From Alphaproteobacteria bacterium (GTDB lineage: Bacteria; Pseudomonadota; Alphaproteobacteria; Micavibrionales; SZUA-601): a stretch of DNA of 11,581 nt. Made by a program: the position numbers and the translations under genes. A model generated the notes under the pieces. It saw only the letters and a list, made by a program, of their open reading frames with translations, was not told the DNA's origin and made no database searches. The stretch is from the NCBI GenBank assembly GCA_028290805.1, contig JAQGJA010000063.1, positions 1 to 11,581 of the forward strand. Reading direction: 5' to 3'. Of the stretch, positions 1-6,331 are shown one piece after another (positions within the stretch are counted from its first letter, which is position 1; each line of letters opens with the position of its first letter).

Positions 1-1830
1 GAACGTTTAAAATCCGTGCTGCACGAAATCAAGGAAGCCGCAGGCGACATCATTGTCTTTATCGACGAGATGCACACCCTGGTCGGCGCCGGAAAAGGCG
101 AGGGCGCGATAGATGCCGGCAATATGCTGAAACCCGCTTTGGCCCGCGGCGAATTGCACATGGTCGGGGCAACGACCCTGGATGAATACCGCAAGCATGT
201 CGAAAAAGATGCGGCCCTGACCCGTCGTTTCCAGCCCATCTTTGTCGAGGAACCCAATGTCGAGGACACGATTTCCATCCTGCGCGGGATCAAGGAAAAA
301 TACGACCTGCATCACGGCGTGCGCATCACCGATGGTGCCATTGTGGCTGCGGCGACCTTGTCCAACCGTTATATCACCGACCGTTTCCTTCCCGATAAAG
401 CCATCGATCTAATTGATGAAGCGGCGTCGCGCTTGCGCATGGTGGCCGATTCAAAACCGGAAAGCATTGACGAAGTCGACCGCCGCATCGTGCAGTTGAA
501 AATCGAACAGGAAGCGCTGAAAAAAGAAAAAGATGTGGCGTCACAGGATCGCCTGGCACGATTGCAAAGCGAATTGGCCGATCTTGAAAAGCAATCCGAA
601 GAACTGACCGGGCAATGGCAAAAGGAAAAAGACCAGCTGCATGCCGGACAGAAAATCAAGGAAGAGCTGGAACTGGCCAAGCTTGAACTGGAGCGCGCCG
701 AACGCGAAGGCAACTGGGCGCGCGCCGGTGAATTGAAATATGGCCGCATTCCTGAACTGGAAAAAAACCTTGGCGTTTCCGATGGGGCGCAGGAGAACCG
801 CATGGTCAGCAAGGAAGTCACCGAAGACGACATTGCCGGCGTGGTCTCGCGCTGGACCGGAATTCCGGTCGATAAAATGCTGCAGGGCGAGCGCGACAAG
901 ATCATGCGCATGGACGAATTATTGGGCCGCCGTGTCATCGGCCAGAAAGAGGCCATCGACGCCGTCTCCAACGCCGTGCGCCGGTCGCGCGCGGGGCTCC
1001 AGGACCCCAATCGCCCCATTGGCTCGTTCTTGTTTCTGGGCCCGACAGGGGTCGGGAAAACCGAACTGGCCAAGGCATTGGCCGGGTTTTTATTCGACGA
1101 CGAAACGGCGCTGCTGCGGATCGATATGTCGGAATATATGGAGAAACATTCGGTTTCCCGCCTGCTTGGCGCACCGCCCGGCTATGTCGGCTATGAAGAA
1201 GGTGGTGCATTGAGCGAAGCCGTGCGGCGTCGCCCTTACCAGGTGATCCTGTTCGACGAAGTCGAAAAGGCGCACCCGGATGTGTTCAACACATTATTAC
1301 AGGTGCTGGATGACGGCCGTCTGACCGATGGGCAGGGGCGCATGGTGGATTTCAAAAACACCGTGATCATCCTGACCTCGAATATGGGCGCGGAATATCT
1401 GGTGAAACTGGCCGACGGCGAAAGCGTGGAACATGCGCGCGACGATGTGATGAAAGTCGTGCGCTCGACTTTCCGCCCGGAATTCCTGAACCGGCTGGAT
1501 GATATTTTATTGTTCCAGAAATTAAGCCGCGCGCAGATGAAGGATATCGTCGTCCTGCAATTGCAGCGTCTGGAAAAATTACTGGCGGCGCAGAATATCG
1601 AACTCGAGGTTTTGCCCTTGGCCCAGGAAGGCCTGGCCGCGCGCGGTTACGACCCCGTTTACGGTGCAAGGCCGCTGAAGCGCGTAATCCAGAACACGAT
1701 CCAGAATCCATTGTCGCAAAAATTGCTGGCAGGTGAGATCAAGCCCGGTGACCTGATCCAGGTCGATTTGCGCGATGATGAATTTGTCTTTACGACCAGC
1801 GCGGAAAAAAAAGAAAACCAGCCCGCTTAA
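1..1830 (+). CDS. clpB: ClpB protein disaggregase (Hsp104 family), 5' end cut off by window
   Basis: This is the C-terminal 609 residues of the hexameric AAA+ chaperone that threads aggregated proteins through its pore together with DnaK/DnaJ/GrpE in the cytoplasm. The window begins inside the first nucleotide-binding domain. In partial numbering, its Walker B is at residues 18-23 (IVFIDE) and its arginine-finger pair is R75/R76. A charged, Leu/Glu/Lys-rich coiled coil at about 150-270 is the middle domain that marks ClpB and is absent from ClpA. The second ATPase domain has Walker A GPTGVGKT (347-354), Walker B with E420 in LFDEVEKAHPDV, and the pore loop GYVGYEEGG. The C-terminal small domain carries YDPVYGARPLKR. 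By recall of E. coli ClpB, about 256 N-terminal residues lie outside the window, so the full protein would be near 865 residues. The frame is open throughout. A terminator hairpin follows the stop. Any heat-shock promoter would be upstream of the window. Confidence 0.97.
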   Translation, partial: ERLKSVLHEIKEAAGDIIVFIDEMHTLVGAGKGEGAIDAGNMLKPALARGELHMVGATTLDEYRKHVEKDAALTRRFQPIFVEEPNVEDTISILRGIKEKYDLHHGVRITDGAIVAAATLSNRYITDRFLPDKAIDLIDEAASRLRMVADSKPESIDEVDRRIVQLKIEQEALKKEKDVASQDRLARLQSELADLEKQSEELTGQWQKEKDQLHAGQKIKEELELAKLELERAEREGNWARAGELKYGRIPELEKNLGVSDGAQENRMVSKEVTEDDIAGVVSRWTGIPVDKMLQGERDKIMRMDELLGRRVIGQKEAIDAVSNAVRRSRAGLQDPNRPIGSFLFLGPTGVGKTELAKALAGFLFDDETALLRIDMSEYMEKHSVSRLLGAPPGYVGYEEGGALSEAVRRRPYQVILFDEVEKAHPDVFNTLLQVLDDGRLTDGQGRMVDFKNTVIILTSNMGAEYLVKLADGESVEHARDDVMKVVRSTFRPEFLNRLDDILLFQKLSRAQMKDIVVLQLQRLEKLLAAQNIELEVLPLAQEGLAARGYDPVYGARPLKRVIQNTIQNPLSQKLLAGEIKPGDLIQVDLRDDEFVFTTSAEKKENQPA

Positions 1831-1848
1831 TCCGGATAAATCCGCCAT

Positions 1849-1910
1849 AAAACGCCGTCTCTTGCAGTAATATTCATAATCGAATTTTGCTGCAGAGCAC
1901 GGCGTTTTTT
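1849..1910 (+). terminator. Rho-independent terminator after clpB
   Basis: A perfect 10-bp inverted repeat is seen: aaaacgccgt at 1849-1858 and acggcgtttt at 1899-1908. It is followed by further T residues to 1910. Inside it, a second, imperfect stem pairs the cttgcag at 1861-1867 with the ctgcag at 1890-1895, so the structure is a long two-tier hairpin. The stop codon of clpB is 18 bp upstream. Because the outer stem ends in A/T runs on both sides, it could also work on the other strand, although no minus-strand gene ends here. Confidence 0.75.
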
Positions 1911-1942
1911 GATAGATTGCAGCACTTCGAACGTCATTCCCT

Positions 1943-2614
1943 GTGGTGCCTCAATTGAACACGAATAATTCTTCCCAGACCGCGTCCTCCGATATCGCTT
2001 CCCTGGATTTTAACACCGCGGCCTATTATTTCGCCTCTTTCGCCTATGCCCAAAATAAACTCAGCGATCCGCAATATAAAAAGAAAACGGGCGCCGAATT
2101 TATTGTGCAATTGAAGGTAGCAACTCTGGAACGGTCTCCCTCTATTCACTGTGATGTCGAAGCCGTTTGCGAGGGCCGCCTGGTTTCCTCATTCAGCGCC
2201 ATGCCGCAAAACGAAAAATTGGCCATCGCCGCCCAAGCCTGCGGCCGGGTCGCGCGAATAAACCATTATAATGTCCTGCCGGAAGAGCCGCTTCTCAATG
2301 CGCGGTATGTCAAGGTAAAGCACAAGGAGATGGGGCTGGTCTCCGGCTGCAAAAAACTCTGCGGCCATCCTTCGGCGATGAGCGAGATCGCAGCGCTTAC
2401 CGCCGCCGCCATCAATAACAAATTATTTGAAAACATCCTGGGCCAGAATGCGCTTTCCCTCGGAAAATATGTCGAAAAAGTGACGCCCTTTCTGAATGAA
2501 AAATGGAACGACACGCGCTCGACGATTACATTAAAAAAAGAAGCGCCGGAAACAAAAGAGGCTGCGCCTTTATTGTCTTTTTCATGGCTGCAGCAAAAGC
2601 AGCGGCCCGGTTAG
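1943..2614 (+). CDS. Uncharacterised 223-residue protein, no recognised domain
   Basis: I do not recognise this gene. The frame is open for 223 residues and has the same codon preference as its neighbours (gcc, acc, ctg, aat/aaa mix), so it looks genuinely coding. The start is uncertain: it opens with two GTG codons at 1943 and 1946, with a TTG at 1955. None has a purine-rich ribosome site upstream, so it could be weakly translated or start elsewhere. There is no signal peptide or membrane segment. The product is probably cytoplasmic. It has five cysteines, at residues 70, 76, 100, 136 and 140, two of them spaced C-x3-C (SGCKKLCGH), and an Ala-rich stretch around 146-158. The last 25 residues are charged and Pro/Gln-rich and are likely disordered. 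It follows the clpB terminator and ends 6 bp before the stop of fabI on the other strand. Confidence 0.72.
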   Translation: MVPQLNTNNSSQTASSDIASLDFNTAAYYFASFAYAQNKLSDPQYKKKTGAEFIVQLKVATLERSPSIHCDVEAVCEGRLVSSFSAMPQNEKLAIAAQACGRVARINHYNVLPEEPLLNARYVKVKHKEMGLVSGCKKLCGHPSAMSEIAALTAAAINNKLFENILGQNALSLGKYVEKVTPFLNEKWNDTRSTITLKKEAPETKEAAPLLSFSWLQQKQRPG

Positions 2615-2620
2615 AAGGGG

Positions 2621-3469
2621 TTAAGCCGCAACCGGCTCTTCCTTGTTCATGCTGCCAAGCAACTCCGCCGTCTGTCCTGCATTATCCACCGCGACCATGC
2701 CGACGATGTGGTAACCAGCATCGACGTGCAGGTTCTCCCCGGTGACGCCGCTGCCTAAGTCCGACAACAGATACAAAGCGGATTTGCCGACTTCGGTTTG
2801 GGTGACGTTGCGGCGCATCGGGGCGTTGAGTTCATTCCATTTCAGGATAAAGCGGAAATCGCTGATGCCGCTGGCGGCCAGGGTTTTGATGGGTCCTGCG
2901 GATATTGCATTGACGCGGATATTGTCGCGGCCCAGATCTTCAGCCAAATATTTCACGCTGCATTCCAACGCAGCCTTGGCCACGCCCATCACGTTGTAAT
3001 GCGGCATGACTTGTTCCGCGCCGTAATAGGTCAGTGTGAGCGCCGATCCCCCGTTTTTCATGAGAGGCGCAGCGGCTTTTGTCACAGCGGTAAAGGAATA
3101 AACGGAAATATCCATGGTGCGCAAAAAGTTTTCGCGGCTTGTATCGACGTAACGGCCGTCCAGTTCTTTCTTGTCGGAAAAACCGATGGCATGGACGATG
3201 AAATCAAGCGTGCCCCATTTTTCTTCGACGGCGGCAAAGGTGGCATCGATGGAGGCCTGGTCGGAGACGTCGCAAGGTAAAAGGAAATCGCAACCGATGC
3301 TGGCGGCGAGGGGCTGAACGCGTTTTAATAAAACATCGCCCTGGTAAGTGAATGCCAATGTTGCCCCGGCTTTGTGCAGTTCTTCGGCAATACCCCAGGC
3401 GATGGATTTGTCATTGGCCACCCCCATGATCAAACCGCGTTTTCCGTTCATTAGTTGTGGCGCCGACAT
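2621..3469 (-). CDS. fabI: Enoyl-[acyl-carrier-protein] reductase (NADH), FabI
   Basis: This 282-residue enzyme reduces trans-2-enoyl-ACP to acyl-ACP, the last step of each type II fatty-acid elongation cycle in the cytoplasm. It is the target of triclosan and isoniazid-type inhibitors in other bacteria. The atypical short-chain dehydrogenase Rossmann motif is near the N-terminus (GVANDKSIAWGIA from residue 16). The catalytic Tyr-x6-Lys is Y158/K165 in YNVMGVAK, with the additional FabI tyrosine at 148. The family signature NAISAGPIKTLAASGI follows. AIGFSDKKELDGRYVDT resembles alphaproteobacterial FabI wording. The frame also runs upstream to a TTG at 3487, but the ATG at 3469 is chosen because AGGGA lies 8 nt before it and the protein then matches family length. 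The gene is tail to tail with the unknown gene at 1943-2614. Its leader contains a terminator-like hairpin. Confidence 0.96.
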   Translation of the reverse strand: MSAPQLMNGKRGLIMGVANDKSIAWGIAEELHKAGATLAFTYQGDVLLKRVQPLAASIGCDFLLPCDVSDQASIDATFAAVEEKWGTLDFIVHAIGFSDKKELDGRYVDTSRENFLRTMDISVYSFTAVTKAAAPLMKNGGSALTLTYYGAEQVMPHYNVMGVAKAALECSVKYLAEDLGRDNIRVNAISAGPIKTLAASGISDFRFILKWNELNAPMRRNVTQTEVGKSALYLLSDLGSGVTGENLHVDAGYHIVGMVAVDNAGQTAELLGSMNKEEPVAA

Positions 3470-3477
3470 CTTGTGTA

Positions 3478-3482
3478 TCCCT
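3478..3482 (-). promoter_or_regulatory. Ribosome binding site deciding the fabI start
   Basis: AGGGA on the minus strand sits 8 nt before the ATG at 3469. It lies downstream of the in-frame TTG at 3487, which therefore cannot be the start used with this site. It is squeezed between the T-run of the leader hairpin and the start codon. Confidence 0.6.
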
Positions 3483-3487
3483 AGCAA

Positions 3488-3518
3488 TAAAAAAGCCCTG
3501 ACCGGGGTGGGTCAGGGC
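3488..3518 (-). terminator. Terminator-like hairpin between lipoprotein gene and fabI
   Basis: On the minus strand, a perfect 9-bp GC-rich stem (gccctgacc 3495-3503 with ggtcagggc 3510-3518) and a 6-nt loop are followed by a run of T (complement of the A-run ending at 3494, broken once near 3488). This is a textbook intrinsic terminator for the lipoprotein gene, whose stop is about 65 bp upstream. It ends only 19 bp before the fabI ATG. It therefore also forms the leader of any transcript entering fabI from upstream and could act as an attenuator. Confidence 0.8.
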
Positions 3519-3521
3519 CTT

Positions 3522-3549
3522 AGAATAACGCTTTATCCGTTTCAATCAA
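3522..3549 (-). promoter_or_regulatory. Candidate sigma-70-type promoter for fabI
   Basis: Minus-strand TTGATT (3544-3549) and TATTCT (3522-3527) are separated by 16 bp, and each box matches 4 of 6 consensus bases. If real, transcription would start near 3515, inside the downstream terminator-like hairpin. Only part of the stem would then be transcribed and the hairpin would not block fabI. This rests on base matching alone. Confidence 0.3.
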
Positions 3550-3582
3550 GCTGTGATCAGCGGAATTTTTATACCGTCTTTA

Positions 3583-4083
3583 TTATTGCTGGATCTGCCA
3601 GGTGCCGTCGCCATTCTGACAGGCCTGGCCGACCGCTTGTTGCGAGCGTCCGCCAACCACGATGGTCTGCTGGAATTCGCGGCAAGGCAGGCCGTTGCGG
3701 GAACCTGTGCGAGTTGTGACATAGCTGCCGCTATTGCCCGATTGCGGGTTGGACCAGGTGATAGGCTGGCCGACCGGGGCTGCGACAGCCTGGCTGAAAC
3801 CGCGCTGTGCATAGGATTCGTCAGCCTTATCCAAGGAGGCCCCGACAGAACTTCCAGCTAAAGCACCAAGCAGGACACCGGCACCGGTTGTCCAAAGGCG
3901 CCCGTTGCCTTTACCGAACTGGGCCCCGGCGAGACCGCCGAGACCGGCACCGGCCAGGCCGCCGGCAGTTGTTTTATTGGCGCCGAATGTACCCGGCGCG
4001 GCGGAACCGCCGCCATAGCCGCCATTGGCGCAGGCAGCAAGGAAAGAGCAAAGAAAAAGAGCGGCAAGAATACGTTGGAACAT
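3583..4083 (-). CDS. 17 kDa surface antigen family lipoprotein (glycine zipper)
   Basis: The product is a 166-residue predicted outer-membrane lipoprotein. It has a basic start, a hydrophobic stretch and the lipobox L15-A16-A17-C18, so lipidation at C18 is expected. A Gly/Ala-rich glycine-zipper segment at about 37-85 (AGGLAGAGLGGLAGAQFGKG, then GVLLGALAGSSVGASLD) is followed by a C-terminal domain with ITWSNPQSGNSGSYV, CREFQQTIVVGG and DGTWQIQQ. This order and wording match, from memory, the rickettsial 17 kDa antigen and related RT0821/Lpp0805-type surface proteins. The role of the family is unclear; envelope integrity is usually assumed. The frame extends upstream to 4197, but the ATG at 4083 is chosen because it starts the signal peptide and has AGAGG 8 nt before it. 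The gene is divergent from the MipA-like gene and has a good candidate promoter. Confidence 0.93.
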   Translation of the reverse strand: MFQRILAALFLCSFLAACANGGYGGGSAAPGTFGANKTTAGGLAGAGLGGLAGAQFGKGNGRLWTTGAGVLLGALAGSSVGASLDKADESYAQRGFSQAVAAPVGQPITWSNPQSGNSGSYVTTRTGSRNGLPCREFQQTIVVGGRSQQAVGQACQNGDGTWQIQQ

Positions 4084-4128
4084 GGAATTAGCCTCTATAA
4101 GGTTCGTTGTTGGTTTAAAATGCCCCTC

Positions 4129-4157
4129 TTTATCAGTCAGGCGGTGTAAAAGGTCAA
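4129..4157 (-). promoter_or_regulatory. Candidate promoter of the 17 kDa lipoprotein gene
   Basis: Minus-strand TTGACC (4152-4157, 5 of 6 to the -35 consensus) and GATAAA (4129-4134, 4 of 6 to the -10) are separated by exactly 17 bp. The predicted transcript would begin near 4122 and carry a leader of about 40 nt. That excludes the upstream in-frame start at 4197 and supports the ATG at 4083. Confidence 0.5.
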
Positions 4158-4160
4158 TAA

Positions 4161-4226
4161 TGATATAACAGAGCTTGCAAGGCCTTTTCAAGCACAAGGG
4201 ACTTCGTTACATTCATGGGGTATAAC
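4161..4226 (+). promoter_or_regulatory. Candidate -10 elements for the MipA-like gene
   Basis: Two plus-strand TATAAC boxes (5 of 6 to consensus) occur, at 4164-4169 and 4221-4226. The first is preceded by TGA, giving an extended -10 (TGATATAAC). Neither has a good -35 box at the usual distance. The first lies next to the -35 box of the divergent lipoprotein promoter. The choice between them cannot be made from sequence. Confidence 0.25.
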
Positions 4227-4253
4227 GGCATCGAACCGGCGGAGCCCCCTTTT

Positions 4254-5087
4254 ATGACGAAATTATTTTTCCCCTTCCTGCTTTGTCTGCTTGGTTTTTC
4301 CTCTTTCTCGCTGGCTAAGGACCCGCCCCGCTATCCCGGTTTCGGCCAGGGGGATACGTCGCCCGGTGCGACCTCGCTGCCGCGCGGCTGGGAATTGACC
4401 GCCGCCGCCGGGGCCGCCCATGCGCCGGAATATCCGGGCAGCGAGGATTACGAGGCGATTTTCACCCCCGCCGTCTATGCCGAATACAAGCAAAAAGCCT
4501 TTCTGGTCATTGACCGCCAGTCGATGATGGCGCCCTATGAAGGGCTGGGCTATAAATTTATTGGCAACCAGATATTCAGTTTCGGCGTCAATGCCACCTA
4601 TGAGCCGGGCCGCGATGCCACGGGCCGCATTGCCGCTCTGGATGATATCGATGCCACGGCTTTAGGCGGGATTTTCGCCGCCTATCATCCGGGCGCGTTT
4701 TATCTGCGCGGGCAATTGGGCCATGATCTCTTGGGCGAATTCGACAGCTATAAGGGTGAGATCGCAACTGGGGTCGCCGGTCCCTTAAGCCCGTATTGGC
4801 GCGGCATGATCGATATCAGCGGCGCCTTTGCCGGGGATGATTACCTGCAGAATTATTTCGGCGTCACCCCCGGACAATCGGCGGCAAGCGGGCTTGCCCC
4901 CTATACGGCCGAAGCCGGGCTGTACCGGGTCGCCATGGCCGCCACCCTGCAATACCAGTTCGACACCGGCGCCTTTATCCAAGGGATCGGTCGCGCCGAT
5001 CATTACGTCGGCGATGCCGGGGACAGCCCGATCGTGGCCGAAGACACCAACCTGACCCTGCAGGGCATGATCGGTTACAGGTTTTAA
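4254..5087 (+). CDS. MipA/OmpV family outer-membrane protein
   Basis: The product is a 277-residue exported protein. Its Sec signal peptide (MTKLFFPF then a hydrophobic run) probably ends after A21 in SLA|KD. The mature protein shows the MipA/OmpV pattern: an early GWELTAAAGAAHAPEYPGSEDY segment read as GAGA..P.YpGs, alternating polar/aromatic beta-strands, and a C-terminal GMIGYRF whose final Phe is typical of barrel proteins recognised by BAM. Relatives include MipA, which bridges the MltA lytic transglycosylase and PBP1b in E. coli, and OmpV; the exact role here is not shown. The frame opens at 4215, but the ATG at 4254 is preferred because it begins the signal peptide and has GGAG 9 nt upstream. 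The acetyltransferase gene starts 4 bp after its stop. Confidence 0.85.
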   Translation: MTKLFFPFLLCLLGFSSFSLAKDPPRYPGFGQGDTSPGATSLPRGWELTAAAGAAHAPEYPGSEDYEAIFTPAVYAEYKQKAFLVIDRQSMMAPYEGLGYKFIGNQIFSFGVNATYEPGRDATGRIAALDDIDATALGGIFAAYHPGAFYLRGQLGHDLLGEFDSYKGEIATGVAGPLSPYWRGMIDISGAFAGDDYLQNYFGVTPGQSAASGLAPYTAEAGLYRVAMAATLQYQFDTGAFIQGIGRADHYVGDAGDSPIVAEDTNLTLQGMIGYRF

Positions 5088-5091
5088 GCCA

Positions 5092-5541
5092 ATGGAAAAT
5101 CTTACCGTCCGTTATGCTACACATGATGATCTGGACATTGTTATCAAATTCGATGCTATGGACGATAAAAGATTTTTCAAACTAAAGACCGACCCTCAGG
5201 TCTATGAGGCGCTGATCCTGCAGAAATCCATCCTGCTGGCTTTTGTTGGGGAAGAGGCGATTGCCTCATTGCGCTGGGATTTCATCTGGCCAGAACGCGT
5301 GCCGCTGTTAAGCTGGCTGTATGTGGTCGAGGAATACCGCAACAGGCGCATCGGCGAGAAGTTGCTGTTCGTCGCCCGCCGCAATATCCGCGAGATGGGC
5401 TATGACCGCGTCCTGCTCAGCGCCTGTGACGAGCGGCCCGAAATGATCGCCATGATGCGCAATAACCGCATGGAAGAAGCCGGGCAGATCAAATTCCCCG
5501 ACGGCTCGAACGAGATATTTTTCTGGCTGGCTTTGGGCTGA
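5092..5541 (+). CDS. GNAT family N-acetyltransferase
   Basis: This 149-residue single-domain protein probably transfers an acetyl group from acetyl-CoA to an amine; the substrate is unknown. The acetyl-CoA pyrophosphate-binding motif follows beta-4 (LSWLYVVEEYRNRRIGEKLL). The R-x-x-G-x-K loop is at R85-R86-I87-G88-E89-K90 and is followed by the long helix. The later NNRMEEAG is the usual end-of-domain turn (N..GF-like). There is no signal peptide, so it is cytoplasmic. The ATG is 4 bp after the stop of the MipA-like gene and lacks a strong ribosome site, which suggests translational coupling and a shared transcript. Its codon use is slightly more AT-rich over the first 60 codons than in its neighbours. 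It ends 8 bp before the stop of a convergent gene. Confidence 0.88.
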   Translation: MENLTVRYATHDDLDIVIKFDAMDDKRFFKLKTDPQVYEALILQKSILLAFVGEEAIASLRWDFIWPERVPLLSWLYVVEEYRNRRIGEKLLFVARRNIREMGYDRVLLSACDERPEMIAMMRNNRMEEAGQIKFPDGSNEIFFWLALG

Positions 5542-5549
5542 TACTGGGG

Positions 5550-6218
5550 CTAAAACTTGCGGTTGGCAGAACAGCTTGGCGCATTCCTGCTGCTGTGAAG
5601 GTTTAGAGTCAAGGAAATCGCGGCTCCTAAATTAAGGCCTTTTTGTCCGGATTGTATTTCACTTCCATTTGGAGCCTTTGCGGCATTCATAGTATAATCT
5701 CCAAAATTCAAATAGGTTTTTACGCTAAAACCTATTTTATTGCCTTGGAATAAAGCATAGGGTCCCACATACGGAGTGTGTGTGACACCGTTTTCGCTGA
5801 AGGCAAACTCCTCGCCGATTGAAATACCGATAGAAGCATAGCCATCTTCATTGCGGCTGGGAAATGTTGCGCCAATCTGGGCTTCTGCATGGGCTGTGAT
5901 ATCGGCTTCGTTGATTTTTTCCGCGGTGCGGTCGTTGTCGAAATCCGTGGCGCCATTTGTGGCGTTGCCTAAGAAATGATATTTTGCACCAACCTCCGCA
6001 CCAAAAGGTGTGCCGCCAGGTTTGCGGGCTGCGAAATTCATCCCCACAAAACCAGGCTTGGTTTTAACCAGTCCCCCCATGGTGTATTTGCCCCCAAGCT
6101 CTGCCGTGATATTCAGGAGATTCCTTACGCCGTCCTGGCTTTGGGCCTCCGCTTTTTTGGAAGGGGCGAAGGAAGCGGCCAATAGGGCAACGCTCGGAAG
6201 CAGCATTTTAAATTGCAT
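5550..6218 (-). CDS. Uncharacterised exported, probably beta-rich outer-membrane protein
   Basis: I do not recognise the family. The 222-residue product has a clear Sec signal peptide (MQFKMLLPSVALLAASFAPS), with likely cleavage after A25 in AEA|Q. The mature part alternates polar and hydrophobic residues with many Gly, Tyr and Phe (ITAELGGKYTMGG, FGAEVGAKYHFLG, ADITAHAEAQIGATF, YVGPYALFQGNKIGFSV, GLNLGAAISLTLNL). It is therefore probably a small outer-membrane barrel or opacity-like porin. The last predicted strand is followed by a 15-residue Ser/Asn/Arg tail with one Cys, ending in Phe, which is longer than usual for a barrel end. The ATG at 6218 is chosen because AAAGGAGA sits just upstream and the signal peptide begins there; an upstream in-frame start at 6251 has no such support. 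It is divergent from rpoN and convergent with the GNAT gene. Confidence 0.82.
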   Translation of the reverse strand: MQFKMLLPSVALLAASFAPSKKAEAQSQDGVRNLLNITAELGGKYTMGGLVKTKPGFVGMNFAARKPGGTPFGAEVGAKYHFLGNATNGATDFDNDRTAEKINEADITAHAEAQIGATFPSRNEDGYASIGISIGEEFAFSENGVTHTPYVGPYALFQGNKIGFSVKTYLNFGDYTMNAAKAPNGSEIQSGQKGLNLGAAISLTLNLHSSRNAPSCSANRKF

Positions 6219-6222
6219 GGAA

Positions 6223-6230
6223 TCTCCTTT
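6223..6230 (-). promoter_or_regulatory. Strong ribosome binding site of the exported protein gene
   Basis: Minus-strand AAAGGAGA, with AGGAG 5 nt before the ATG at 6218, is the best Shine-Dalgarno sequence in the window. It fixes the start at 6218 rather than at 6251 and suggests high translation. Confidence 0.7.
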
Positions 6231-6239
6231 GGTTTTCTT

Positions 6240-6279
6240 ATGTTTAATCATTTGTAAGTGGAAGTCAAGATAAATTCAA
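6240..6279 (-). promoter_or_regulatory. Candidate promoter(s) of the exported protein gene
   Basis: Two overlapping minus-strand pairs fit with 17-bp spacing: TTGAAT (6274-6279) with TACAAA (6251-6256), and TTGACT (6263-6268) with AAACAT (6240-6245). Each pair matches 8 of 12 consensus bases. The first would give a leader of about 26 nt. Sequence alone cannot choose between them. Confidence 0.3.
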
Positions 6280-6331
6280 TCGCATGACGCCGTTTCACCA
6301 AGAGTTAAACTTTTATGCGTAGCTTGGAACC

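Noticed and set aside
369..1073. Minus-strand open frame of 234 codons inside clpB
   Set aside because: Its translation is Ser-rich and low-complexity opposite the coiled-coil domain. It is a shadow.
4215..4253. Upstream ATG for the MipA-like gene
   Set aside because: It would put 13 residues before the signal peptide, and it lies upstream of one candidate transcription start. The ATG at 4254 has GGAG at a good distance.
5550..5600. Possible frameshift near the end of the exported-protein gene, because of its non-barrel tail
   Set aside because: Alternative frames in this stretch do not extend the beta pattern, so the tail is taken as genuine.
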